Positions 54,110 to 62,117 are shown, counted from the stretch's first letter. The stretch: 64,000 nucleotides of DNA from Sphaerotilus montanus (GCF_013410775.1 NZ_JACCFH010000001.1:992001-1056000); one strand, 5' to 3'. Numbers and translations are program-made. The notes: generated by a model from the sequence alone, not told the origin.

Positions 54110-54918
54110 AAGTCGTCCTCTTCTGCGGCGGACTCGGCACGCGCCTGCGCGAGCACTCCGACACCATCCCGAAGCCGCTGGTCAACATCGGCGTGCGGCC
54201 GATCCTGTGGCACCTGATGCGCTACTACGCGCACTACGGCCACAAGGAGTTCATCCTCTGCCTGGGCTACCGCGGTGACCTGATCCGCGAGTACTTCCTG
54301 AACTACAACGAGGCGCTGTCGAACGACTTCGTGCTCAGCGAGGGCGGGCGCAAGATCGATCTGGTCCACAGCGATCTGCAGGACTGGAAGATCACCTTCG
54401 TCGACACCGGCCTGCACGCCAACATCGGCCAGCGCCTGCTGCGCGCCCGCAAGTACCTGGGTGATGACGAGGAGTTCCTGGCCAACTACGCCGACGGCCT
54501 GAGCGACCTGCCGCTGGATGCGCAGATCGCCGACTTCCGCGCCAGCGGCGTCACGGCCAGCTTCGCCACCGTGCCGTCGCCGCAGAGCTTCCACGCGCTG
54601 CACGAGGACGACAACGGCATCGTCACCAGCTTCGGCCCGCTCAACGAGCGGCCGTACTGGATCAACGCCGGCTTCTTCTGCCTGCGCCGCGGGATCTTCG
54701 ACGTGCTGAACGAAGGCGACGAACTGGTCGAAGCGCCCTTCCAGCGGCTCATCGCCCAGCGCCAGCTTGGCACCTTCCGCCACCGCGGCTTCTGGCAGCC
54801 GATGGACACCTTCAAGGACAAGATCGGCTACGACCGCATGGCCGGCAAGGGCGACTGCCCGTGGATGGTCTGGCAGCACGAGCGCATCGAGCCAGCGCGC
54901 ACGCCATGCTGTCCCTGA
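54106..54918 (+). CDS. Sugar-1-phosphate nucleotidyltransferase, RfbF-like
   Basis: A 270-residue protein of the glucose-1-phosphate cytidylyltransferase type. CGGLGTRLREHSDTIPKPLVNIG is the nucleotide-binding signature (GGxGTRL and PKP). LWHLMRYYAHYGHKEFILCLGY and WQPMDTFKDKIG also match RfbF. It would activate a sugar for the operon; CDP-glucose is the best guess, but no CDP-glucose 4,6-dehydratase is recognised here. It overlaps the deacetylase gene by 13 bp. Confidence 0.88.
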   Translation: MKVVLFCGGLGTRLREHSDTIPKPLVNIGVRPILWHLMRYYAHYGHKEFILCLGYRGDLIREYFLNYNEALSNDFVLSEGGRKIDLVHSDLQDWKITFVDTGLHANIGQRLLRARKYLGDDEEFLANYADGLSDLPLDAQIADFRASGVTASFATVPSPQSFHALHEDDNGIVTSFGPLNERPYWINAGFFCLRRGIFDVLNEGDELVEAPFQRLIAQRQLGTFRHRGFWQPMDTFKDKIGYDRMAGKGDCPWMVWQHERIEPARTPCCP

Positions 54919-55556
54919 ACCCGGCGACCGGCCGCGACCGGCTGCACCTGCTCTGCCTTGGGGCGCACAGCGACGACCTCGAGATCGGCTGCAGCGGCGC
55001 CGTGCTGCGCTGGCTGGCCGAGGTGCCGGAAGTGCATGTGACCTGGGTCGTGCTGAGCGCGCCCGGCGAGCGCGCCCTGGAGGCGCGGCGCAGCGCCAAG
55101 GCGCTGCTGAAGGGCGCAGCGTCCGCCGAGGTGGTGATCGGCGATTTCAGCGACGCGCACTTCCCGTCGGAGACGGCGCGGATAAAGGCCTTCTTCGCCG
55201 AGCTGGGCCGGCGCACCACGCCCGACCTCGTGCTCACCCACCGCCTGGAAGACCGCCACCAGGACCACCGCACCGTCGCCGAGCTGACCTGGCAGGCGTG
55301 GCGCGACCACCTCGTGCTGGAGTACGAGATCCCGAAGTACGAGGGCGACCTCGGCCAGCCCAATGTCTACGTGCCGCTGCCGGCGGAGATCGCTCGCCGC
55401 AAGGTGCGCCACCTGATGAAGCACTTCGGCACGCAGCGCTCGAAGGGCTGGTTCACCGAGGCGACCTTCCAGGGGCTGATGGCGCTGCGCGGCATCGAGT
55501 GCCGCGCCCCGAGCGGACAGGCCGAAGCGCTGCACGCCCGCAAGGTGGTGCTTTGA
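54906..55556 (+). CDS. PIG-L/LmbE family N-deacetylase
   Basis: A 216-residue zinc hydrolase. The AHSDDLEIGCSGAV motif and the later HRLEDRHQDHRTVAE supply the metal ligands. PIG-L proteins remove acetyl groups from N-acetylated sugars or related compounds. The ATG at 54906 lies inside the end of the previous gene. Its presence suggests that an amino sugar is part of the pathway, although none of the neighbours is a clear aminotransferase. Confidence 0.9.
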   Translation: MLSLNPATGRDRLHLLCLGAHSDDLEIGCSGAVLRWLAEVPEVHVTWVVLSAPGERALEARRSAKALLKGAASAEVVIGDFSDAHFPSETARIKAFFAELGRRTTPDLVLTHRLEDRHQDHRTVAELTWQAWRDHLVLEYEIPKYEGDLGQPNVYVPLPAEIARRKVRHLMKHFGTQRSKGWFTEATFQGLMALRGIECRAPSGQAEALHARKVVL

Positions 55557-56302
55557 ACCCGCGGCTGGCGCTGGTCACGGGCGGCTCGCGCGGCCTCGGT
55601 AGGGCGCTGGTCACGCAGTTGCAGGCCGAGGGCTGGCGCGTGGTCGAGCTGTCGCGCTCGGCGCCGATGGCGGACTCGGTACGGGTCGATCTGGCGCAGC
55701 CGGCCGCGGTGGCGCAGGTGCTCGCCGAGGCACTGGCCGGGATCGATCCGATCTCGGTCAGCGAACTGCTCGTGCTGCACAACGCGGGCACCGTGCAGCC
55801 AGTCGGACCCGCGGCCAACAAGCCCGTCGGCGAGGTCATCGACGCGCTGAACGTCAACCTCGTCTCGGGCATCGCCTTCCTCGTCACCGCGATGGCGCAT
55901 TTCCAGTCCTGCCCGGGCCGCAAGGTCGTCGCGCAGATCACCTCGGGGGCGGCCGTGCGCGCCCACGCCGGGCTGTCGCTCTACAGCGCGGCCAAGGCGG
56001 GCATGGACCAGTTCATGCGCGTCGTCGCCGCCGAGCAGACGCACCAGGCACATCCCTTCCTCGCACTGAGCCTCGACCCCGGCGCGCTCGACACCGACAT
56101 GCAGGCGGTGCTGCGCAGCGCGTCGAGCACGGACTATCCAGGCGCTGCCGCCTTCGCCCGACGGCAGCGCGACGGCCAGCTCGGACAGGTCGAGGCCGTG
56201 GCCACCGCCCTGCGACGGCTGCTGGACACGCCCGCCGCCCTGGCACCCGGCGAACGCCACGGCCTGCGCGGTCCGGGTCCCGCCAGCATCCCCGTCAGCT
56301 GA
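55553..56302 (+). CDS. Short-chain dehydrogenase/reductase
   Basis: A 249-residue classical SDR. VTGGSRGLGRALVTQL is the cofactor motif, HNAGTVQPVG follows, and YSAAKAGMDQF gives Tyr-x3-Lys. It resembles sepiapterin-reductase-like SDRs. The start is TTG at 55553 in a TTGA overlap with the deacetylase stop. It is the last gene of the eight-gene operon and overlaps the convergent IclR gene by 8 bp. Confidence 0.88.
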   Translation: MNPRLALVTGGSRGLGRALVTQLQAEGWRVVELSRSAPMADSVRVDLAQPAAVAQVLAEALAGIDPISVSELLVLHNAGTVQPVGPAANKPVGEVIDALNVNLVSGIAFLVTAMAHFQSCPGRKVVAQITSGAAVRAHAGLSLYSAAKAGMDQFMRVVAAEQTHQAHPFLALSLDPGALDTDMQAVLRSASSTDYPGAAAFARRQRDGQLGQVEAVATALRRLLDTPAALAPGERHGLRGPGPASIPVS

Positions 56303-57071
56303 TCGACAAGGCGCTCGCCGCAGCCGCCAGCAGGACGCGGGTGGCGCCGATGTCCGGCCCCGGGTGGCGGTCGATGCGCCGGATGAACGGGCAGGTCAGC
56401 ACGGCCACCGCATGGCCGTCCGGCCCCAGCACCGGCATCGACAGATCGGTCACCCCCTCCGTCTGCAGGCTGGCGCCCACCCAGCCCCCATCGGCACGCA
56501 CCCGGGCCAGCCGGGCCTGCAACTCGGCCTCGGCCAGCGGAATCTCGCCCTCCAGCGCCTCGTGCGCCGCCAGCATCTCGGCGCGGCGCTCTGCGCTCTG
56601 GAAGGCAAGCAGCACATGGCCGGAGGCCGTGTCCACCAGACTGACCCGGGCGCCCAGCCGCAAGGCGAACCCGAGCTTGTGGGGACTGTCCACCTGCGCC
56701 ACCACCGTGATGTTGCCGCGGTCGTACAGACCGAGGTGGCCACTCTGCTCGACCGCCGTGGCAAAGGCCTCGATCACCGGCTGCGCCTGCGCCACCAGCC
56801 GGTTCACCGGGGGGTGGCGGTGCGCCAGCACGAACAGCTTCAGGCTCAGCGCATAGCGGTCTCCCTCGGTCGAGCGGGTGACGTAGTCGCGGGCCACCAG
56901 CCGCTCCAGCATCCGGTAGATCTCGCTGGGACTGCGCCCCATCGCCTTGACGATCTCGGCGCGGGTGAGTCCCTGCGCCTGCTCCGACAGCAGCTCCAGG
57001 ATGTCGAGGCCCTTGTCCAGCGCAGGGGCGCGGTAGCGATCGACCTCGGTATCGGCGAAGGGGCTGGACAT
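56295..57071 (-). CDS. IclR-family transcriptional regulator
   Basis: A 258-residue regulator. The winged helix-turn-helix covers about residues 15-75 (ALDKGLDILELLSEQAQGLTRAEIV, then GRSPSEIYRMLERLV). The C-terminal effector domain contains GVTDLSMPVLGPDGHAVAVLT. The ATG at 57071 is preferred; an upstream ATG at 57143 would lie within the operator palindrome. It is divergent from the uxaA-like gene at 57157 and probably controls it through the site at 57125-57140. Confidence 0.92.
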   Translation of the reverse strand: MSSPFADTEVDRYRAPALDKGLDILELLSEQAQGLTRAEIVKAMGRSPSEIYRMLERLVARDYVTRSTEGDRYALSLKLFVLAHRHPPVNRLVAQAQPVIEAFATAVEQSGHLGLYDRGNITVVAQVDSPHKLGFALRLGARVSLVDTASGHVLLAFQSAERRAEMLAAHEALEGEIPLAEAELQARLARVRADGGWVGASLQTEGVTDLSMPVLGPDGHAVAVLTCPFIRRIDRHPGPDIGATRVLLAAAASALSIS

Positions 57072-57124
57072 GGCGGCGCAGAGGGCGGGAAAGTCCCAGT
57101 GTAAACGGCCTGCGCCCACACTAA

Positions 57125-57140
57125 TGTTCATCCATGAACA
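57125..57140. promoter_or_regulatory. Palindromic operator candidate between iclR and uxaA
   Basis: TGTTCATCCATGAACA is a perfect inverted repeat with 7-bp arms and a 2-bp centre. It lies 54 bp from the regulator start and 17 bp before the dehydratase start, and a further half site GGATGAA follows at 57155-57161. This is a natural IclR-type binding site. Confidence 0.7.
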
Positions 57141-57156
57141 CATTATTTGCCAATGG

Positions 57157-58734
57157 ATGAATCAAGACATGCCCCAGCCCTCCGCCACCACCCCGGCGCC
57201 GGTGCCCGCCACCGAGGCGGCCCTGCGCATCCACCCGGCCGATGACGTGGCCATTGCCCGGCGCCAGATGCTGTCGGGCACCCGGCTCGACACGCTCGGC
57301 GTCGTCGTGCGCGGGATGGTGCCGCCCGGCCACAAGGTGGCACTGCGCGACCTGCCGGCTGGCGCGCCAGTGCGGCGCTACAACCAGGTGATCGGCCACC
57401 TCAGCGCGCCGGTGGCGGCCGGTGCGCATGTCCACACCCACAACCTGCGCTACGCCGAGTTCACCCGTGACCACGAGGTGGGCATCGACGCCCGGCCGAC
57501 CCGGTTCGTCGAGGAGCCGGCCACCTTCCAGGGCATCGTCCGGGCCGATGGCCGGGTGGCGACGCGCAACTACATCGGCGTGCTGACCTCGGTGAACTGC
57601 TCGGCCACGGCAGCCCGCGCCATTGCCGACCACTTCCGCCGCGACATCCATCCCGAAGCGCTGGCCGACTACCCGAACATCGACGGCGTGGTGGCGCTGA
57701 CCCACGGCACCGGCTGCGCCACCGATGGCGACGGCGAACCGCTGAAGGTGCTGCGCCGCACGCTGGGCGGGTATGCGCGGCACCCGAACTTCGCCGCCGT
57801 GCTGATCGTCGGGCTGGGCTGCGAGACGAACCAGATCCAGGGCCTGGTCGCCCAGGAGGCGCTGCAGGAAGGCACCCGGCTGGTGACCTTCAGCATCCAG
57901 GACTCGGGCGGCACGGCACGGACCGTGGCACGCGGCGTCGCCGCCATCCAGGCGCTGCTCGGTCCGGCCAACGCGGTCCGGCGCGAACCCGTGCCGGCCC
58001 GCCACCTGACGGTCGGGCTGCAGTGCGGCGGCTCCGACGGCTATTCCGGCATCAGCGCCAATCCGGCGCTCGGTGCCGCCGTGGACCGGCTGGTGGCACA
58101 CGGCGGCACCGCCATCCTCTCCGAGACGCCCGAGATCTACGGCGGCGAGCACCTGCTGCTGCGCCGGGCCGTCTCGACCCAGGTGGCCGACAAGCTGCTC
58201 GCCCGCATCCGCTGGTGGGAGGACTACACCGCCCGCAACGGCATGAAGATGGACAACAACCCCTCGGCCGGCAACAAGGCCGGCGGGCTGACCACCATCC
58301 TGGAAAAGTCGCTCGGCGCCATCGCCAAGAGCGGGACTTCGGCGCTCGTGGACGTGTTCGAGTACGCCGAGCCCGTCCACGCTCGGGGCCTGGTCTACAT
58401 GGACACCCCCGGCTACGACCCGGTGTCCGCGACCGGCCAGGTCGCGGGCGGCGCGAACCTGATCTGCTTCACCACCGGGCGCGGATCGGCCTACGGCTGC
58501 GCACCGGCGCCCTCGCTCAAACTCTCGACCAACACCGCGCTGTGGCTGCGCCAGCAGGAGGACATCGACCTGGACTGCGGCCCGATCGTCGAAGGGCTGG
58601 CCACCATCGACGCGGTGGGCGAGCGCATCTTCCGGCAGATGCTGGCCACCGCGTCGGGCGAGCGCACCGCCAGCGAGCGCCACGGCTACGGCCAGAACGA
58701 ATTCGTGCCGTGGTCGCTGGGGGCGGTGATGTGA
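57157..58734 (+). CDS. UxaA-family (altronate/galactarate-type) dehydratase
   Basis: A 525-residue sugar-acid dehydratase. The N-terminal SAF-like domain covers about residues 20-100 (LRIHPADDVAIARRQM). The main domain shows TRNYIGVLTSVNCSATA, ALTHGTGCATDGDGEPLK, IVGLGCETNQIQG, LQCGGSDGYSGISANPALG and LSETPEIYGGEHLL, all typical of altronate and galactarate dehydratases. It is a single gene beside its IclR regulator, with no transporter or aldolase nearby. The start may instead be the ATG at 57169. Confidence 0.88.
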   Translation: MNQDMPQPSATTPAPVPATEAALRIHPADDVAIARRQMLSGTRLDTLGVVVRGMVPPGHKVALRDLPAGAPVRRYNQVIGHLSAPVAAGAHVHTHNLRYAEFTRDHEVGIDARPTRFVEEPATFQGIVRADGRVATRNYIGVLTSVNCSATAARAIADHFRRDIHPEALADYPNIDGVVALTHGTGCATDGDGEPLKVLRRTLGGYARHPNFAAVLIVGLGCETNQIQGLVAQEALQEGTRLVTFSIQDSGGTARTVARGVAAIQALLGPANAVRREPVPARHLTVGLQCGGSDGYSGISANPALGAAVDRLVAHGGTAILSETPEIYGGEHLLLRRAVSTQVADKLLARIRWWEDYTARNGMKMDNNPSAGNKAGGLTTILEKSLGAIAKSGTSALVDVFEYAEPVHARGLVYMDTPGYDPVSATGQVAGGANLICFTTGRGSAYGCAPAPSLKLSTNTALWLRQQEDIDLDCGPIVEGLATIDAVGERIFRQMLATASGERTASERHGYGQNEFVPWSLGAVM

Positions 58735-58757
58735 GGGCTGTGCGGGCGGGGATCGCT

Positions 58758-58784
58758 TCAAGTGCGACCGACCAGGGCCGATAA
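58758..58784 (+). promoter_or_regulatory. Sigma-28 (FliA) type flagellar promoter
   Basis: TCAA (58758-58761), 15 bp, then GCCGATAA (58777-58784). This matches the FliA pattern TAAA-N15-GCCGATAA at 11 of 12 positions, with exact spacing. It lies 56 bp before the PYP-like start and is the best match to that pattern that I noticed in the window. Confidence 0.8.
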
Positions 58785-58840
58785 CGGGAATTGGTCGGAG
58801 TCGCGTGGTAGATGGCTCCGGCACCTCGACGGAGCCCTCC

Positions 58841-59239
58841 ATGCCGCCACTGGTCACTCTCGACTTCACGCAGGACGCCCTGCTGGATGCCCTGCTGCCG
58901 CTGGACCGTGAAGGCCTGGATGCCCTGGGGTTCGGCGTCATCGGCTTCGATGTGGACACCATCGTGCGGGACTACAACGCCGTCGAGTCCCGCATGGCCG
59001 GGCTGTCGCGCGACAAGGTGATCGGCCTGCCGCTGTTCACGGCGGTCGCGATCTGCATGAACAACTTCATGGTGGCCCATCGGTTCGAGGAAGCCGCCGA
59101 GAACGGCCTGCCACTGGACGCCACCATCGACTACGTGCTGACCCTGCGCATGCGTCCCCAGCGCGTGCAGTTGCGCCTGCTGGCGCGGCCGGGGGAAGCC
59201 CGCCGGTTCGTTCTGATCCAGCGCAAGACCGGCGTCTGA
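58841..59239 (+). CDS. PYP-like single-domain PAS protein
   Basis: A 132-residue PAS protein resembling photoactive yellow protein of Halorhodospira (125 residues) along its whole length. The chromophore-pocket residues Tyr42, Glu46 and Cys69 of that protein correspond to Tyr45 and Glu49 (DYNAVES) and Cys72 (AICMNNF), all offset by three. The usual Thr50 and Arg52 are Ala53 and Leu55, and the Pro before Cys is Ile71. The ATG at 58841 has a GGAG site 6 nt upstream; a GTG at 58805 is less likely. It precedes a diguanylate cyclase by 5 bp. Light sensing is inference: the p-coumarate synthesis genes are not in the window. Confidence 0.8.
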   Translation: MPPLVTLDFTQDALLDALLPLDREGLDALGFGVIGFDVDTIVRDYNAVESRMAGLSRDKVIGLPLFTAVAICMNNFMVAHRFEEAAENGLPLDATIDYVLTLRMRPQRVQLRLLARPGEARRFVLIQRKTGV

Positions 59240-59244
59240 CGCCC

Positions 59245-60576
59245 ATGGACGCCCGGGAAGCCCTGCAGCAGCTGGAGCGGGAGCACCAGGCGCTGCTGCA
59301 GTTCGTGTACCTGGCGCCGGTCGGGCTGGTGCAGGTCCGCAGCGATGGCGAGATCGTGATGGTCAACCCGACGGCAGCGCAACTGCTGATGCCCCTGTCG
59401 CGCGACGGCACGCTGGACAACCTGTTCACGGCCTTGCGGGAGGTCGCACCCGACCTGCAGGATCTGCTGGACACCGGCACGCCCGCCAGTGGCGTGGTCT
59501 GCGACGGGCGGCAGTTGCCGGTGCAGATCGGCCAGGGCACCAGATCCGAGGCGCGTCTGCTGTCGTTCAGCCTGATCAGGATTGACACGGAACACTGCAT
59601 GGTCCTGCTGCAGGACGTGACCGAGCAGGTCCGCCGCGAACACCGGCTGCGGCAGCAGGAAGCCTGGCTCGGCGCCATCCTCTCCGGCGTGACGGACTAC
59701 GCCCTGGTCACGCTGGACCCCGGCGGGGGCGTCGTCGAGTGGAACGACAGCATCCAGCGCATCAGCGGCTTCAGCCCCGAGGCCGTGCACGGTCAGACCC
59801 TGGCGCTGTTCTACCCGCCCGACAGCATCACGCCCGAGCGCGTGCTGGACCATCTTCGCGAAGCCGACCAGAGCGGCTGCAGCCTGGATGAAGGCTGGCG
59901 CGCACGCGCCGACGGCACCCGCTACTGGGGCAGCATGCTGATCACGCCGCTGCGACCGGCCGGCGGCGGGCGCACGGCCGATGCCGCCTACTGCCTGATC
60001 CTGCGCGACCTGAGCGACCACCGCGACACGGCCGTCGAGGTCCGGCAGGCAGCGGTCTGCGACTACCTCACCGGGATCCACAACCGCCGCGCCTTCTTCG
60101 AAGCCGCAGAGCGCGAGACCCGGCGCGTGAAGCAGCGCCCCCGGCCGCTGTCGGTGGTGCTGTTCGACGCCGACCACTTCAAGCGCATCAACGACTCCCT
60201 GGGCCACCCGGCCGGTGACGCGGTGCTGTGCCACATCGCCAGCACGCTGCGCGCCTCGTTCCGCGAGGTGGACGTGGTCGCCCGCATCGGCGGCGAGGAA
60301 TTTGCGGTGCTGCTGCCGTCGACCGATCTCCAGGGCGCCCACACCGTGGCCGAGCGTTTCTGCCGCAAGCTGGCGGCGTCCCCGGCCAGCACGGCCGCGG
60401 GCGAGGTGGTCTGCACGGTCAGCGCCGGCATCGCGACCATGGCCGACTGCGGCGGTGACCTGAACACGCTGATGCAGCGGGCGGACCAGGCGCTCTATGC
60501 CGCCAAGGCGGCGGGGCGCAACCGGGTGTGCGGACTGGCACCGGAACTGCCAGACGAATCGCTTGCAAGTCCTTGA
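59245..60576 (+). CDS. PAS-PAS-GGDEF diguanylate cyclase
   Basis: Makes cyclic di-GMP from two GTP. It has 443 residues and no membrane segment. The first PAS domain covers about 15-125 (PVGLVQVRSDGEIVMVNPTA), and the second about 140-260 (GVVEWNDSIQRISGFSPEAV). The GGDEF domain is at about 270-430: DYLTGIHNRRAFFE, FDADHFKRINDSLGH, and the active-site GGEEF at 349-353. An RxxD inhibitory site (340-343) lies five residues before it, so product feedback is expected. It is coupled to the PYP-like gene under the sigma-28 promoter. Confidence 0.93.
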   Translation: MDAREALQQLEREHQALLQFVYLAPVGLVQVRSDGEIVMVNPTAAQLLMPLSRDGTLDNLFTALREVAPDLQDLLDTGTPASGVVCDGRQLPVQIGQGTRSEARLLSFSLIRIDTEHCMVLLQDVTEQVRREHRLRQQEAWLGAILSGVTDYALVTLDPGGGVVEWNDSIQRISGFSPEAVHGQTLALFYPPDSITPERVLDHLREADQSGCSLDEGWRARADGTRYWGSMLITPLRPAGGGRTADAAYCLILRDLSDHRDTAVEVRQAAVCDYLTGIHNRRAFFEAAERETRRVKQRPRPLSVVLFDADHFKRINDSLGHPAGDAVLCHIASTLRASFREVDVVARIGGEEFAVLLPSTDLQGAHTVAERFCRKLAASPASTAAGEVVCTVSAGIATMADCGGDLNTLMQRADQALYAAKAAGRNRVCGLAPELPDESLASP

Positions 60577-60582
60577 TTGGAT

Positions 60583-60631
60583 TGGTAGGCCGCCCGTGAG
60601 TCGAACACGGCACCAACAGATTATGAGTCTG
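60583..60631 (-). other. tRNA 3' fragment (CAT anticodon), integration site
   Basis: On the minus strand these 49 bases read as the 3' part of a tRNA: anticodon stem-loop with CAT (60625-60623), variable region, T-arm CCGTG-TTCGACT-CACGG, acceptor strand and CCA (60585-60583). The bases that should form the D-arm and 5' acceptor strand (above 60631) do not fit. A tyrosine integrase follows at 60778, so this is the attachment-site copy left by island integration into a Met- or Ile2-type tRNA gene. Confidence 0.85.
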
Positions 60632-60748
60632 CAGGCCATAGCAAAACCCAGCCCCGAAGATACCCGCCAGCCATACCGCAGACCATGTGAATCAATGACT
60701 TGCAAACGTTCTCGCGTTGAGTGGCGTTTATCCGTGTGCAAGAATGGT

Positions 60749-60770
60749 GCTTACATAGGCGCTTACATGG
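60749..60770 (+). repeat. Direct repeats before the integrase gene
   Basis: GCTTACATAG (60749-60758) and GCTTACATGG (60761-60770) are 12 bp apart, just before the integrase ATG. They look like arm-type integrase binding sites or an autoregulatory site. Confidence 0.5.
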
Positions 60771-60777
60771 ACTCAGG

Positions 60778-62091
60778 ATGGCTCGAATCAGACTCACTGC
60801 CGGCCGCATTGCATCGGCTACATGCCCGGACGGGAAAGCTCAGGCATTCGTCTGGGATGACGCCGCGCCCGGTCTGGCGCTGAGGGTGACTGCTGCCGGG
60901 GATAAGGCGTTCATCTTCCAATCACGGCTGAATGGCGCGGTACTGCGGATGACCATAGGCAAGCCGGAAGCGTGGAGCATCCCCGAAGCTCGCACCGAGG
61001 CCCGCCGATTACAGACGCTGGTGGACAAGGGCGCCGACCCGCGAGCCGCGAAGGCCGCCACCATCGCCACCGACACCGCCGACCGTGCGGAAGCCAAGGT
61101 AGAACGCCAGCGCCAGCAAGTCACGGGGCTTGAGGCGTGGGGCACCTACTGCACCGCCCGCGCTTCGCACTGGAGCGAACGCCACGCCCGAAACCATGCC
61201 GTGATGGTGCAAGCCGGTGGAGAGCCGCGCACCCGTGCCAAGGTCAAGACCCTGCAAGCCGGCATCCTGCGCCCCCTGCTGGCCCGTCCGCTGGCGCTGA
61301 TTGACGCCGACACCATCGCCGCATGGATGACCGCCGAAGCCCCTGCACGCCCTGCTGTGGCCGCGCTGGCGTTCAGGCAGTTGGCCGCGTTCCTGCGCTG
61401 GTGCGGGGAGCATCCCGAGTTCGGCGCCATCGCCCAGGCAGAAGCCCACAAGCCGCGCCGCGTGCGGGAGCTGGTCCCGGAGGTGGGCACAAAGGACGAT
61501 TGCCTACAGCGCGAACAGCTCCCCCTGTGGTTCGAGGCCGTGCGCAGGCTGTCGAACCCGGTGCCGGCTGCGTTCCTGCAAACCGCCCTACTGACTGGCG
61601 CACGCCGCGAAGAGCTGGCCGGGTTGCGCTGGGATGACGTGGATTTCCGCTGGGGTTCCCTGAGCATCCGCGACAAGGTGGAAGGCATCCGCACAATCCC
61701 GCTAACGCCCCTCGTTTCGCAATTGCTGGCCGCCCTGCCCCGTCGCAATCAATGGGTTTTCAGTAGTCCGACCGCTGCCGATGGCCGCATTCAAGACCCC
61801 CGAGAGGCGCACGAACGCGCCCTATCTGCTGCGGGTTTGCCACACCTGACGATTCATGGCCTGCGCCGTTCGTTCGGCACGCTGTGCGAGTGGGTCGAGA
61901 TGCCTGCCGGTGTCGTAGCGCAGATTCAGGGGCACAAGCCGAGCGCCACGGCAGAGAAGCACTACCGCCGCCGCCCGCTGGACCTGCTGCGCATGTGGCA
62001 CACCCGCGCCGAGGCGTGGATGCTGGAACAGGCCGGCATCGAGCAACCCAGCGCCAGCGAGGAACCCGCCCGCCTGCGCGCTGTGCAGTAA
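60778..62091 (+). CDS. Tyrosine-type site-specific integrase
   Basis: Phage-type integrase of 437 residues. The N-terminal arm-binding DUF4102-like domain spans about 1-90 (LTAGRIASATCPDGK, LALRVTAAGDKAFIFQSRL). A core-binding domain follows, then the catalytic domain with Arg in TGARREELAGLRWDDVD, His-x2-Arg in HGLRRSFGTL, His in QGHKPSA and the likely nucleophile Tyr in EKHYRRRP. The ATG at 60778 follows directly repeated sequences. It would integrate at the tRNA fragment at 60583. Confidence 0.93.
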   Translation: MARIRLTAGRIASATCPDGKAQAFVWDDAAPGLALRVTAAGDKAFIFQSRLNGAVLRMTIGKPEAWSIPEARTEARRLQTLVDKGADPRAAKAATIATDTADRAEAKVERQRQQVTGLEAWGTYCTARASHWSERHARNHAVMVQAGGEPRTRAKVKTLQAGILRPLLARPLALIDADTIAAWMTAEAPARPAVAALAFRQLAAFLRWCGEHPEFGAIAQAEAHKPRRVRELVPEVGTKDDCLQREQLPLWFEAVRRLSNPVPAAFLQTALLTGARREELAGLRWDDVDFRWGSLSIRDKVEGIRTIPLTPLVSQLLAALPRRNQWVFSSPTAADGRIQDPREAHERALSAAGLPHLTIHGLRRSFGTLCEWVEMPAGVVAQIQGHKPSATAEKHYRRRPLDLLRMWHTRAEAWMLEQAGIEQPSASEEPARLRAVQ

Positions 62092-62117
62092 CATAGCAAA
62101 AAGAGCATAATTTAGCC

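Noticed and set aside
60583-60631. Intact tRNA gene on the minus strand
   Set aside because: The 5' acceptor strand and D-arm are missing; only the part from the anticodon stem to CCA fits.
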